Assembly: GCF_964340395.1 (NCBI RefSeq)
Contig: NC_135561.1
Span: 12,118,961-12,182,960, forward strand
Reading direction: 5' to 3'
Length of the DNA: 64,000 bases
Origin: Glandiceps talaboti
Taxonomy: Eukaryota; Hemichordata; Enteropneusta; Spengelidae
Below, piece after piece: positions 13,102 through 26,000 of the stretch. Both the position numbers and the translations under genes were made by a program. The stretch's first letter is position 1; each line of letters begins with the position of its first letter. Under the pieces are notes generated by a model. It was given only the letters and a program-made list of their open reading frames with translations, was not told where the DNA came from and searched no databases.

Positions 13102-16100
13102 CTGCAAGAAAAGAACAACCATTATCAAAACATAACTCCTTTCTTTTTCACACAATACCATTTGAAGATGTGAGAGAGAAGTAAAGATCATTGAAATGCA
13201 ACTATGACTGTTTACTTTAATGGTGACTAGTCATCTTGGAGTTGTATATGAACAGCCTTTTAAAATCAGAAAATTTCTTACAGACTAACATGGCATTGTG
13301 TGATATTGTGTAACTAATACTATACTCCTTCTCTGTTCATTATACATTTTTTCTCGAGATACAGAATTACCAACTATCAATACAATTGCCATATTCCAGT
13401 TAAATATTAATCGATCCACTAATGCGAAACGGTCCACGTTCATTTCCTTATGCTATCCCTAAATACCAAAACTGGTAGTAACTGCTAAACGCGCAACATA
13501 AGCGAGAGGAACCCAAACGATTAATGCCATAATAATCCATATGCAATTGTAAATGATTGAATTGAATTGAATTGAATTTTATTTCCACCAGAAACATAAG
13601 ATAATAACAATACAAAATGAATTATCACTAATAAGAAAATGTTCTGGTGAGGACCATAGACATAGTTCACTTGGAACTAATCTAGTCCATGGTCCTGACA
13701 AATATGGGAAGTAACTAAATGCAAAGTGTACATATCAATGATAAATAAATAATTACAACCATTACAAATTGGCAATACTAAACAAAGAAAAGCATGGTAG
13801 CAACTAAATATCAAACAAACAGAACGGCAAGCGAAATCTATGACAACACAGACAAAGTAAACATAATTATTTACAGCAATGGGCAAATGACAATTAATGG
13901 GGAAAAATAAATGACTTAATGATTTTGTAAATTCATAACGTTTTATGTATGTTCTTAAGTGTATTTGGTAGGGAGTTCCATTGTTTGGTTAAAGCATATT
14001 TGATTTTTTTCTGACATAGTGTAATGATATTCCCGTACTTCGTTATATGATACTTACTCTGAAGTTTTCGCTAAGAAATACGTACACTATTGGATTAAAG
14101 ATGGTATCAGATAGTATCAACCATATGAAGACACACGCACGTGACGTAGTCGTGACTTCCCAGTGTGACGAAAAATAATGCCCATTATATGTAAGGAAGA
14201 GGTTGTAGAAATTAAGAGGAAACCAGCACACTGCAAACAATATGATCAAGGATACCAGAGTGCGGATAACCTGAAAGAAAAGAAAGAACAAAAGCAATTA
14301 TTGTCAAGATGGCCGAATCGTTAGAGTGGCCAATTATGAATCTAAACGTTGCCATTATGGTCATCCCTGCGACCATTATTTCTAACCAGCGAATTCCTAG
14401 GGCAAGAGTTGAATCACAATTGTACCAAGTCAACACAGTTAATTAAATGGTAGGATAAAAGTTGTTGTATGAAAAATTAATCCCATGTGCTTATAGATAC
14501 TGGACAGGACAACGTTTGGTGTGAATCACGAAATTTCAAATAAGCTACCCCCTACTTAATCTGAATGCCATGAAAAAGCATTTTATAATGAAAACATTAT
14601 TCGCATAGTCAGGCCTAGATGCGGAGTGATGGCTAGGCACGGAAAATGGCAGAGAGAAATTTAAGACGTACACCAAGTGGTCATCATGCAAAAGCAAGAC
14701 TCTTTCATAAGCATATACATATCATATGGGAACAAGTTTTAATTCAAAATACCCTTCATTATTATTGCTGATTTTTGATCGCACAGATACACATGCATAT
14801 TAAAGGGTCGCATAATCCGGATCGTACCTTTCGCTTTGCCACTGCCTGTTCCCTGTCTCTCTGGGCGTCAATGTGTCCAGGTAGAGTACGTCTCCATAAC
14901 TTCAGAGCTACCTGGATATAACACCCGCTTAGCAGAATGAGAGGCAGCACGTATGTCACAATAAATAACAGCCAAACATACATCACCCTGTAGTTGATAT
15001 CGGTGGGTTGTGGCCAGTCTCCCCCACACCGATAATACGTCATGGTTACGTTCTCATCTTCTATCATTATGTATCTGGTTTCGTGGTTCGCATATATGAG
15101 TTGTGGGGATGCCAAGGCCATCGCAGCCAGCCAGATTGATAGTATTATCATATTTTTTCCTTTTACCGACAACTTCCTCTTCAAGGGGTACATCACTACA
15201 TGGTAACGATCAAGGCCTATTACGGTCACCGTGAAAATACTCACAACCTGAGAAACCTGGAATGAGAACAATATAAATCATGTTCAAACGAAATGAAATG
15301 GGAAAAGAAAATTTACATGTATATGAAAATTAACACAACAGTCTAAAATTTCAAATACTTGTATGCAAACTTTTGCAGTTATTAATTTTACGTAAAATGT
15401 ACAAATTATATCAGCAAAATAAGACAAATCTTCGTAAAAGAGGCAGCCGGTCAAGAACTTTACTTCCATGTGCGACTAATGGATGAAATTAATGCATGTA
15501 TATATTTCCCACACTCTTTAACGAATGTGCCGAAGATTTAAAAACAAAAATGCGACACTTTTTTAACTACTGCTTGCAGTGTCCACAATATGCACATTAT
15601 TACTTGATTTTGATAATTGTCCCTGAGGGTCTAGGTCATAGTCAACTGCCAAGATCTGAAAAGACAGCTTGTACCTGATAATATGGGAGTAGACACTTGA
15701 ATGTGAGTCTCTATGAACAAAAGGTTTTCAGATATACAGCAAATAATGATTTCTTACTGCAAATATGGTTACCGTTCAGTAAAAAAGTGGTATGTGCACA
15801 AAAATCATGTCTGTGTATAATACTCTTCTTCTTTATCACCTGTATACATAATTTATAAGAAATTGGCAACATGTAGCTACAAGAAAGTGTGTGTGGTGTG
15901 TAATAAATATATCTTGATTTGATAATTGACTTTGAAAATCAAGATCAAAGTCAAAGTGCAGTGTCGCAAAAGAAATCTTGAAATTGATAATATTGGGATA
16001 GATAATTATATTCTGATAGGCCTTTGAATGTATTAAAAGTTTAGAGTTGCACTGTAAATATTAACTTTTTTACCTAAAGATATGCCGGCCAGATATGTCC

Positions 16101-19100
16101 TACAGACAACAAAGTGACGCCCATATGTCCGATATAATATGTCACCTTTGTGCCAGGTATCTATGAAAGGGATATTGCATGTCAATTAAATGACGTATTA
16201 CGGACGGATGCACTGTACATGGACGGGCAGACGCTCGGACGGATACAGGGGGTGAATCGTAATATTCCCCTCCTTCGGGAACTAAAAGGCAAAGCGAGCA
16301 TGTAAAAGTATAGTTATACTGTTGATAATTCCAATGCTTGACGAATTTTATCAGTGTGATTAAACATTTCTGTGATCGACGGATTTTCATGTGGTGTTTC
16401 CTGTGGCATGAGAACGATTATTTGAGAGATCTGAAATACTTTTTGGCATCGCAAACCCGTCGCATTCGGAGTGAGCCAATCAGACATTAATGACAGCGTA
16501 ATGTTTTTAATTTGAAATGTTGTCTACAATTGCCATTATTTAATTACATGTAATGTTATCCTGAGTAAATGCCTCAACATTTTTTTAAAATTACTACATA
16601 AATATTGACAATGTTTTCTGCTGGCAGAACATGACCTTCATGAAACGCATAACCCATACGGCCATCGCGCTTTGAACAAAATTAACGATAAGAACTTGGA
16701 ATGGCCACAGATTTACCTTAAAAGAAAATAACTCAATCGAAAGCATTACGTGTAGTAAATGTGGTGTTATGTTTTATATTTGTTGGACATTCACACTGAA
16801 AATATGACCATTTGAATATTTAATATATAATACAGTATAATGAACTAAAAATTACCTAGTAAATATTGAGAATTGTTTTATGCTGGTGGAGTCTCAGACC
16901 ACATCATGTGAAATGCATATCAACCCTCATGGTGTCACTATGCTTGCAAAAACAGAGGTGGGGATATTCATTTCGCTTTGAAGGGGTTAATGGCAAAAAG
17001 GCCTAACGCCATTGTATGAGCTTTTCACTATAAAAAAAAATAGAATTTATTCTTGTGTGATTTCCGATCTCAATTTAGGCCAGCCTTTGTTCTAGAAGAT
17101 ACCTATTCAACAAATAAGAATAAAAGATGGTTTCGAGCTAAAAAAGTCCATTGTATTGAAAAGTAGGATTTGATTTTGTTACTTTTAAACGACATATTTC
17201 CGAAGTGCTCCGATGATATTTTCCAATAATTTATTTTTTCATCTCCGATCTCATCCAAGATTGTCATGGGTAAAGACTGTACCGATAGAAATATAAATAA
17301 CCAAGAAGCCTTTAGGAGGAAGTGGATTTGGGGAAAATGTTCAGAGTTTCTGCTCATATATCTTATGATTAAAAAGGATGGAAATTTGCGTATCCAGTGA
17401 AGATGTGTCCACAGATAACATGGAAGAGTAAGCATTGTCTGATAATAGAATTTCGAAGTTTATGAACAATCGAAATCCTATCGATCCTACTCTCATGAGA
17501 AACTGAGCAAAATATTTATTTAATGCTTTTGGAAAAAAGAGAACCCTTTTGCACAAGACTGACATAAGTACTGTATAGAATATTCGTATTGCTAACTCTG
17601 CCTTATACTGTTTGACTTCCTTATGCTTTACATTTATTTTATGTATGTGTTGAAACTTTGACATCGGACATTTTCTCGGACTATTTTGGCGGAAATGCTC
17701 ATTTTTTAAAATTAATAAACAATACTATTAGAGTAAAATGAAGTAGGTTTGTGTGTACAGTAATGACGAAATATGTTCAGTTTGGTAGAGCAAATGATAA
17801 CGCACATGCAGTTTAAAGTTTTAAATTAGTGTTGATCTTTTGATCTCTCTTGGTCGACAACCCCCACCAGAATGAAATCTTCAGTACCGTAATGTTTAAC
17901 GCTACGATTTGGGAAAACAATTTTGATGAGTTCTTCATGAGCATGTAGAAAGCACATTTCTTTGAATAAAACAAATCTAAATCTCCGTACCTGGTTTTGC
18001 TTTCCGATAATTTTAGACAGAGCCCCAAGGTTTTTTCAATATCACATATTAATAGCATATTTAGTACTAGGAAAATAAAATGAATTCATATCAAAAACTG
18101 CCAAGGATGAATGTTATATACAGAAATCTCCCTCGTGGATGGAAGAGGGTTGTTAATGTGATATAAATCTTACATCTTCAAAGAAAAGTTGGTCGACAAT
18201 GTTACAAGGCAGGGGTTATCAAGACTTGATGCAATTAGTTGTTTAGTTTCATATCCTGATGTCTACTGACTTATCAGGGTATATGGTTGGTTTTGGGGCA
18301 TATCAGAACCTTGAAGAGTAAACGAGATCATTCTGATAAAATGGTGTAATATATAACATTTTAGTTTTATCCACAATGACAAAGTGAGCTGAATAGATAA
18401 ACATCTTAGTCTGAGTGATTTGTACATATTTTGTCTAGGAGATAATTTAATGAAATAACATGACATTCTGAAACAACATTTCTAACTTTTCTTATCAGGA
18501 AGACGACTTAGGTTCCACAAATTCAGTTAAAGTAAGGAAACGGTCAAACTTTGCAATTTTCCGGTTATTCCTTAGTTGCTAAGGAACAACATGCATGATT
18601 GAGTACATATCTTTCAAGAGAAGAACGAACGAACATGTTTAATACATAGATGTTGATAGATTAGTGTTGGATTCCAGTTTGCCTTCACATTTCCGTTAAC
18701 CTTGACAGGCAGTTTCGGAGTTTCAAAACTGACGTGTATAATTGAAAAGCGTTATTGTCAAAGCAAATCAGTACCATGTTTTCCAGTTCATGCACAGGCA
18801 AATGTATGGATAGTCACGGTCAACTAATCAGTACCCCACTGGCAAACAATTAATCCAGTATACTTATCTGTACACATTGACAAGTGATGTTAACCTAGAG
18901 ACAAAGATGGAAACCAAGACTAGTAATAAGTTAAGAGATATGTAAACAATCCAACCATTTTTCACTTGTCTTGACAGAAGTTTAATATATTCCTCCCCCA
19001 GACGTTCAATTCATACTGCGTTCTTCTCAACGTGTCAATCTATTAAATATTGATTTAGTAACGACATATGTTCCTGTTAATCTTGGGATTTCTGTCACAC

Positions 19101-20026
19101 ATGTTTTTAGCCTCCAAGATAGAAGCCGATAATACCTTAATCCAGATAAATTATGTATTTCATTGCATAGGTATCTGTTATTCGAGGAACAACATGTGGA
19201 ACAGTATTTGGCAAATAACATATTTATACGTCACCTGCGACTACGAATTCATTTTGAAATGCTGCTTCATTTCAAAATAAAATCACTTCCGCGTTGCACT
19301 GTCGAGCTAGTATCACGCACCTCTCTGATGACTGCAATGCGGTTGTTTACATCCCAGCCTTAACTTTATCACCAAAAAAAGATTGCGCGATTGCTCTGTA
19401 GTATGATGTAATGTTTACTCTTTGCATATCGCTCAAAGTCAGATTCAAACTAATAACCTCCAGCTGAAAAATGAATGCATCCTTTTTTGCGTACTGTATT
19501 CCATTAAATGTACAAAAATGTTCGTAATATGCTTTGTTGTTCTAGTTAAGCAAAAATTCCACTCTCTGTGACGGTAATTTTGACATTGTTCATAAATTTT
19601 GGAATTCATGTTTACGATCGCATGACAACTATGCGGTCGCCGTCACAGGACTTTCGCCGCTGTGTGTGGAATGTTGACGATTTCCCTGTGACACGAAACA
19701 TACAGTTCAAAAACTTGTTACAATGTATACAACGATGTTATTTTGTACGGTTGACAATACATTTGTCATTGGAAGTGCTGGTTACAGCTGAAATTCTAGT
19801 TGCCTGCTAGGTTTGTTTGCAAGGTGAGGTGCAGTGATCATGTGAAACAACAAGCAAAAATACGGCTGTTGGTGAAAAATACGCCTTCATACCTTCTGGT
19901 GACGTATAACTTGACGTATAACGTTGATCGTCGTCATATTTAAATCACATTAGACGATAAACTATGTTATCGAGTTTAGATATTCTTTTTACCTGTATGG
20001 TGTAATGTCACGCGTTTGTATGTATG

Positions 20027-20057
<31 letters not shown>

Positions 20058-23000
20058 CTATGTATGTATGTATGTATGTATGTATGTATGTATGTATGTA
20101 TGTGTGTGTGTGTATGTATGTATGTCTGTCTGTCTGTCTGTCTGTCGGTGGACACGATATTTCAATAACTACGACATCGATTCTGATGAAACTTGCTACA
20201 CATCTTCCATATGCTAATAGAAAGAATTAATTAGATTTTGGTTAACATCTAATGAACATTAATTAGTATGTGTAAGTAATTGTTTTTAGGAATTAGGTTA
20301 TATCTTTGGAACGCATACTTCACATTCAATATGATTGGTACATACGTTAACCATAATAAAGCGCATATGTCCTATAAGGTTTGGTAGGAATAGTTTGCAT
20401 AATTAATGGATTTAATAATTAGGCTTTAAATTAAGAATGCAAGCTTCACATTTCATACAATTTGGTACATATATCAACCCTAATAATGCGCAGTTGTCCT
20501 TTGAAGTTTGTTGATATGGCTTTTACTTTTAAGTTGTAATTTGAATAATTACTGATTTTCAGTAATTAAGCTATAGCTTGAGAAAGCACAGTTCAAATTC
20601 CATATAATTCTTCCTCTATAACAAAGCACACATATACGTTAAAGCCTGTTGGCATATGTTTTTTAATTGTAATTAGTAATTTGTGCATAATTAATGATTT
20701 TCGCCAATTAGGCTTATCTTAAGAATGCAAGCATCACATTTCATATAAGTTGGTACATACATCAACCATGACAAAGCACACAATCCTCTAAAACCTGGTG
20801 ATACAGTTTTTTATTTTATTTTCAAGACTAATTTGCATAATTAATTATTAGGCTTTTTCTTAAGAATACAAAGTTCAAATATCAGATAATTTAGTACATA
20901 TATTGATGGTAAAGAATTGCATGTTTCACTTAATGTTGTAACTTATAAGCTCTATGGTTAATTTGTATAATCAATGATTTTTTGATAATTAGGCAATATG
21001 TTAACTATGCAAGCTTCAAATTTCATACAGTTTTATATAATTAATTTTCCAATTAAGTGGTACACCATGCATAAGAGACATATTGAATTGTGCATTCTAA
21101 TGGTATGTGTAGACCAGAAAATATATGGTTTTGCCCTTACGGGAGACAATCAATGTACTTCTGGTATACAATTAGGTTATGGTTGGATGGTTAGAGTGAT
21201 CCGCTTGGAATCTGCAAATTTTCCGGTTTTAGCCTTATCACTACTGTTTGATTCTGAATGGCTAAAGTTCTTGCGTCCTCTCGGTTACTATTATTGTTTT
21301 CACCTTCTGGGGTATACATTAAATAGCAGACCCCCCCCCCCAACACCATCCATAGTCAGCTCATGGTCAATGGTGCCACATCAATAAGAACAATGCGGTG
21401 GCTTAAATGAATGGCAGTTCTGGTGGATCTTATGATAACGGTTGAACATGCATTCATTAGATTAAGGCATACATATATCAAGCATAAACAATGGTATCAG
21501 ATAAAACCGGAAAATCCTAAACTGTGACCAATATTTCGTGACATAACCTGTTGTGCTTTAATCGAATACCCGCATCAATGTTGACTATGTTCATTCTATA
21601 AATATACACATCTCAATAGCAAACATCCCATAAATCATATCCAATGTTGTAGTTGTTAGAAATTTAATTTTGATATATTATCACACCTAACCTCCACAGT
21701 CATTTTATGAACTTTTGATATTTTCCTCAATTACTTTGTCTCTTGCCTTTAGTTATAATAAATTAACTAACGTTTAATATATAATATGGTATTGTTTGAA
21801 ATGAACGTATGCTTTAGGCATGTTTAATATTTAACTACAATCCGCCCCCTAACTTTTCGCTGAATGAATTTTCATTTTTTGTCTGAATAGTACATTTTAG
21901 ACCATTTGAGGTATTTTACCTTGAACACAGAGGTCAGCATCAAAGGGTAAAGATATCATCATGGATATCATGGGTGTAGACACTTAAATTAGATCTCTAT
22001 CTAATAAGCTTCCAGAATTAGTGGACAAAATTAGCTTTTTTATCACGAATATCACGGTCACCATTCTGTTATTACCATGAAGGGGAGATCATATCAAGAA
22101 CTAAGTGTTGAATAAAAGTGGTGTCTGAAAAAATCTTCAAACATGATTAAAACGTGACTTCTACAGATATATCGATCCGGGAAATGATGTTTTTTTCATA
22201 TTGACACAACTTAAAGTTATTTTTATATCAAACAGGTGTTTGACATGAATTATCAATAACACACGACATTTATACCGTACAATAAAACAAGCGAGAAATA
22301 GGTCTCCGATGGAGAAAGGTCAATTTGGGAAAATTGTATGATTATTCGCACTTAGCGGAATTAAATTATATTATAGACCCTCCCATTATATAAAATGAAA
22401 AAGGTGAGCAATAGTCATGGCAGATAGAGAGGCTAGAAAGCCCCGCTGGCGAATCAAGTACTTCATAGCAGCTGAGCAGAGTAAATAAAAACAGGATACA
22501 CTCAGATCAAATGGATAGAATTGAATGAAAACACGTTAACGGGCTTCAAATGCAAGTTCAATATATGGTAGCTATGTCCCTATCAGTTAATTCCTACCAA
22601 AGCTGATTGAAGGTATGGTTCCCTACATTTCATGGCTTCCATACCCAGCAGGAAAATAATATTTAACAGACACCATGTCTAAGCCCGATATACTCTACTC
22701 TCCACAACCAAGCAAGCCCGAAGACATACAGACAAACCAGTCCGTGGATATAATTTTAATAGGTAGCAATGCACACGACATGTAAAGCACCTACATCAAA
22801 CATTGCCTCAACAACACTATCAGGAAGGCTGTGTCAGAAGTAGACATAGCATGAGAAGGAATATACACATTTTAGCGTTAAACACACCGCATATGACGCA
22901 GAGGTCGATATATAAATGACAGTTTATCTTGTGCACAGACGTGTATGCATTTTAACTGTGGTTGCAACAACCTGGTATCTATGAGTCAGGCTTGTACTGG

Positions 23001-26000
23001 ATAACTGTGAACCAGCAGTAGTTTCGTTAACACCAATGATTTTAAGAGTCTTCTTGTGAATGTTGTCAAATAGGCCAAGGCTGGCTAGTGAGGTGTTCGT
23101 CCACCTCATTCCATGCCTCCTTAATTTGATATCATACATGTTTTCAACACTTTCCTGAGTACAGCACGCCTTTAGATCATTTCTGTTAACAAGAGGTTTT
23201 CACATTGTAAACGTGTTGTCAATAGTCAGACCAAAAATTCCAAGCTCATCTTTAGCAGCAGGTTTAAATGCTGTATAGTATTGGTCAGGATTTGCAGGGT
23301 TTTCTTTTCCATTACGTACAATTAATGATAACGTTAGGAAACCCATGTTCTTGCTTTTAATGTTTTGGAGATTCTGTACAAATTATATCTACACGGTGTT
23401 ATATGGCTTCGAAAAATAACAAAATATTAAAGCGCTTTTGAAAAGTATGGTTACCTTGGCTTGTATTTCTAAATCATTAATCTAGTTATTATTTGTTAGT
23501 TGCATCGTTCAGCAAGCTTATTATAACTACTTAATAATTAATGATTCACATCGGCCGAGCATATGCATCATAAAGCGGTAAATCGTGGTCATGCCAACCT
23601 CTGTTACTATTTACGATTACTGTAAAGTCGAGAGTAATTTAATTCATATTCAACCAAATATTATACATGTAGCATGTGTGCAAATATTATTTAATTTCAT
23701 TCCTCTATCACACATGTTACATTTTAATACCCATGGCCACGAAAATTCCGTACGACAACGAAAATAACGAAAACCAAACCAAATTTACCTTGCCTGGCTG
23801 TACAAGAACCAACATTGCTACACTTTCTTTGCGTCCATAGTGAGCCAACATTATCAGTTAAATATACAACACTGAAGGTAAACCTAGCGTAGGCACTTTC
23901 ATATTGACATTTTTTTGAGAGCCAATTAACTAAAATATAACACTTGTACATCAATTCTAGTCACGCCATGAGACGATAACATGTGGGAAATGTCAATTAG
24001 ATTTTTTTGACAAGATTTAGACATCTTCGAGATATTTGTTCAGACAGATAATAACATTTTAGCAATTGTGGCAAGAATTTTGTCGAGCCCGACGACGGTT
24101 TGCTGCAGCTTTCGTGATTCGTTGTAGTTTTTTTTTAATGTACAAAACCCATTCAATGTTGCACCCGTCTTTGTGGTCACGTATCAAACTTCAATTGTTT
24201 TAAGGCAATTCGAATCATCACGATCAATAGAGCAAACGATTAGCTGTTTCCTGGTACGAAACACAGTCAGTCAATTTATGCTCACTTTCGAATCTAGCAG
24301 CACAATGATATGATCAAAGACTATTAAAAATTCAATTTTCAATCAACTCTATAAGTGATAATAATCAATTGAATGTGGGTAATGCGTTTTCAAGATTGTA
24401 TTGCTCTTGGTGCAGTTGCCATTTTTCAATGTTTAATTCCAGTGACGTAGTACATTTAATGTGGTGTTTCTACAATAGTGATAAATCGGATTTGTCCGGA
24501 GGTATTCGAAATAATGAAATTACACCTGAATGAATTGAAACAGTCTGGACCACTACCGTGCTTGCGATTTTTAATTCTGTCAGTTCCTGGCACAATATAC
24601 ATTGGAGTATTTCCTGCAGGTGTAAGAAATGTAGACATTGTCTCCTACTATATACCCAATCGTTTGATGAAATATATTTGCTTCTGGTCGTTTTGAGAGT
24701 TGTACATTTTGTTAGCTTTCTGAATTTTGCTCAACATTCATCGTCGTACTGCTACTGCTAATATGTGATGTATTTTTTTGGTTTTTCTTGTTCTTGATAT
24801 TAACAAACTTTCCCTCGAATATTTTACTGTTAGCAAATATTTTTAATATAATACTATACAGTTGTGTCTCAGAAAAGAGATGCCTCTGGTGGGCTAAAAC
24901 AAATAACTTGTTATTAATCCAACAAATGTTTAGTCTTCAGGAAATTTACTTCCATAATCTGCGCGTGTTTCATAATAGGTGACGAGTACTAGTATACTAG
25001 TATAATTTCGATTTATTCCTGACAACACAACACTCTGTGAGTACATTATCTGGGTTAGGGGACTAATCAGTTCTGCTTATAGGGCTGGAAAAATACAACA
25101 ACAAAAACTGTCTATCGACAACTGATACCAGAAATACAAATTCATTTGTTAAGAAAAGTGGAACTGGATATTTCCACCTGTCATTTAAAGCATGCAATAA
25201 CTTGTTCTGTGTAAATGGTGGTATGTACGGTTAAACGAATTTAATTGTTTAAAGGTCACATACATCGCCATGTATGCATGTGGGGATGAAGGGCTTTTTT
25301 GTTTGTTGACAAACACAATTCGTCGTGCCGCTATAACACTGTGTAAACTGTGGCCTATCTAAAGTTACGATCATTACGTTGACTTGCTTTGGGCATATTT
25401 GTATGACGTCATCTGGAGCAAAAAGTATTTCACAAATCATTTAAATTTTGGCTCGGGAAGAAACCTTTGTTTGTCATGAGAACATTAGTTGCTGGCTAGC
25501 TATAGGTTTTAGTCGAGTGGGACCTCGAGGCGCAGGTGTATAAGTAAGGCAAGTTTGAAAGAGTACATTCATTATTGTATCTTAATTTGGGCACCATCTC
25601 TTTAAATGTGTAGAGATAATGCAGCACAGAGAAACCAAAAACAATTACATCATTGTAAATTATATGACAAACTATCGATATTTTGATATGGTTTATATTT
25701 TATTAAATATTATTTTATTTGAAAGTGCCATGTTTCAATCCTAGGTCAACGCACTAGACTAGATTTACCTTATACGTAGAGCCACGTGTAAGGATAACAT
25801 AGACCATTCTTTTGTCCTGCATCATCTTTTTCGACAGCACTAACTCTTTTGGCACCTAGATGTTAATCCTACTGCGAAATGGGCCTTTTAGAATTACAAG
25901 TATTATTTCAACAAGATAAAATTACACCAACGGAGACATAGAATTGCAGATATATATTTCAAAAGGTCATTTCTGTAATGAAATTATGGAATATAATATA

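Noticed and set aside
14212-14436. 74-codon minus-strand frame overlapping exon 3
   Set aside because: It runs through intron 2 in a different frame from the TM6-TM7 exon.
17103-17664. Two overlapping minus-strand frames of 107-110 codons
   Set aside because: Composition is that of AT-rich intron, with no domain, no splice context and no repeat partner.
20998-21387. 129-codon plus-strand frame
   Set aside because: It spans the end of the tandem array, a SINE head and a C10 run, so it has no coherent origin.
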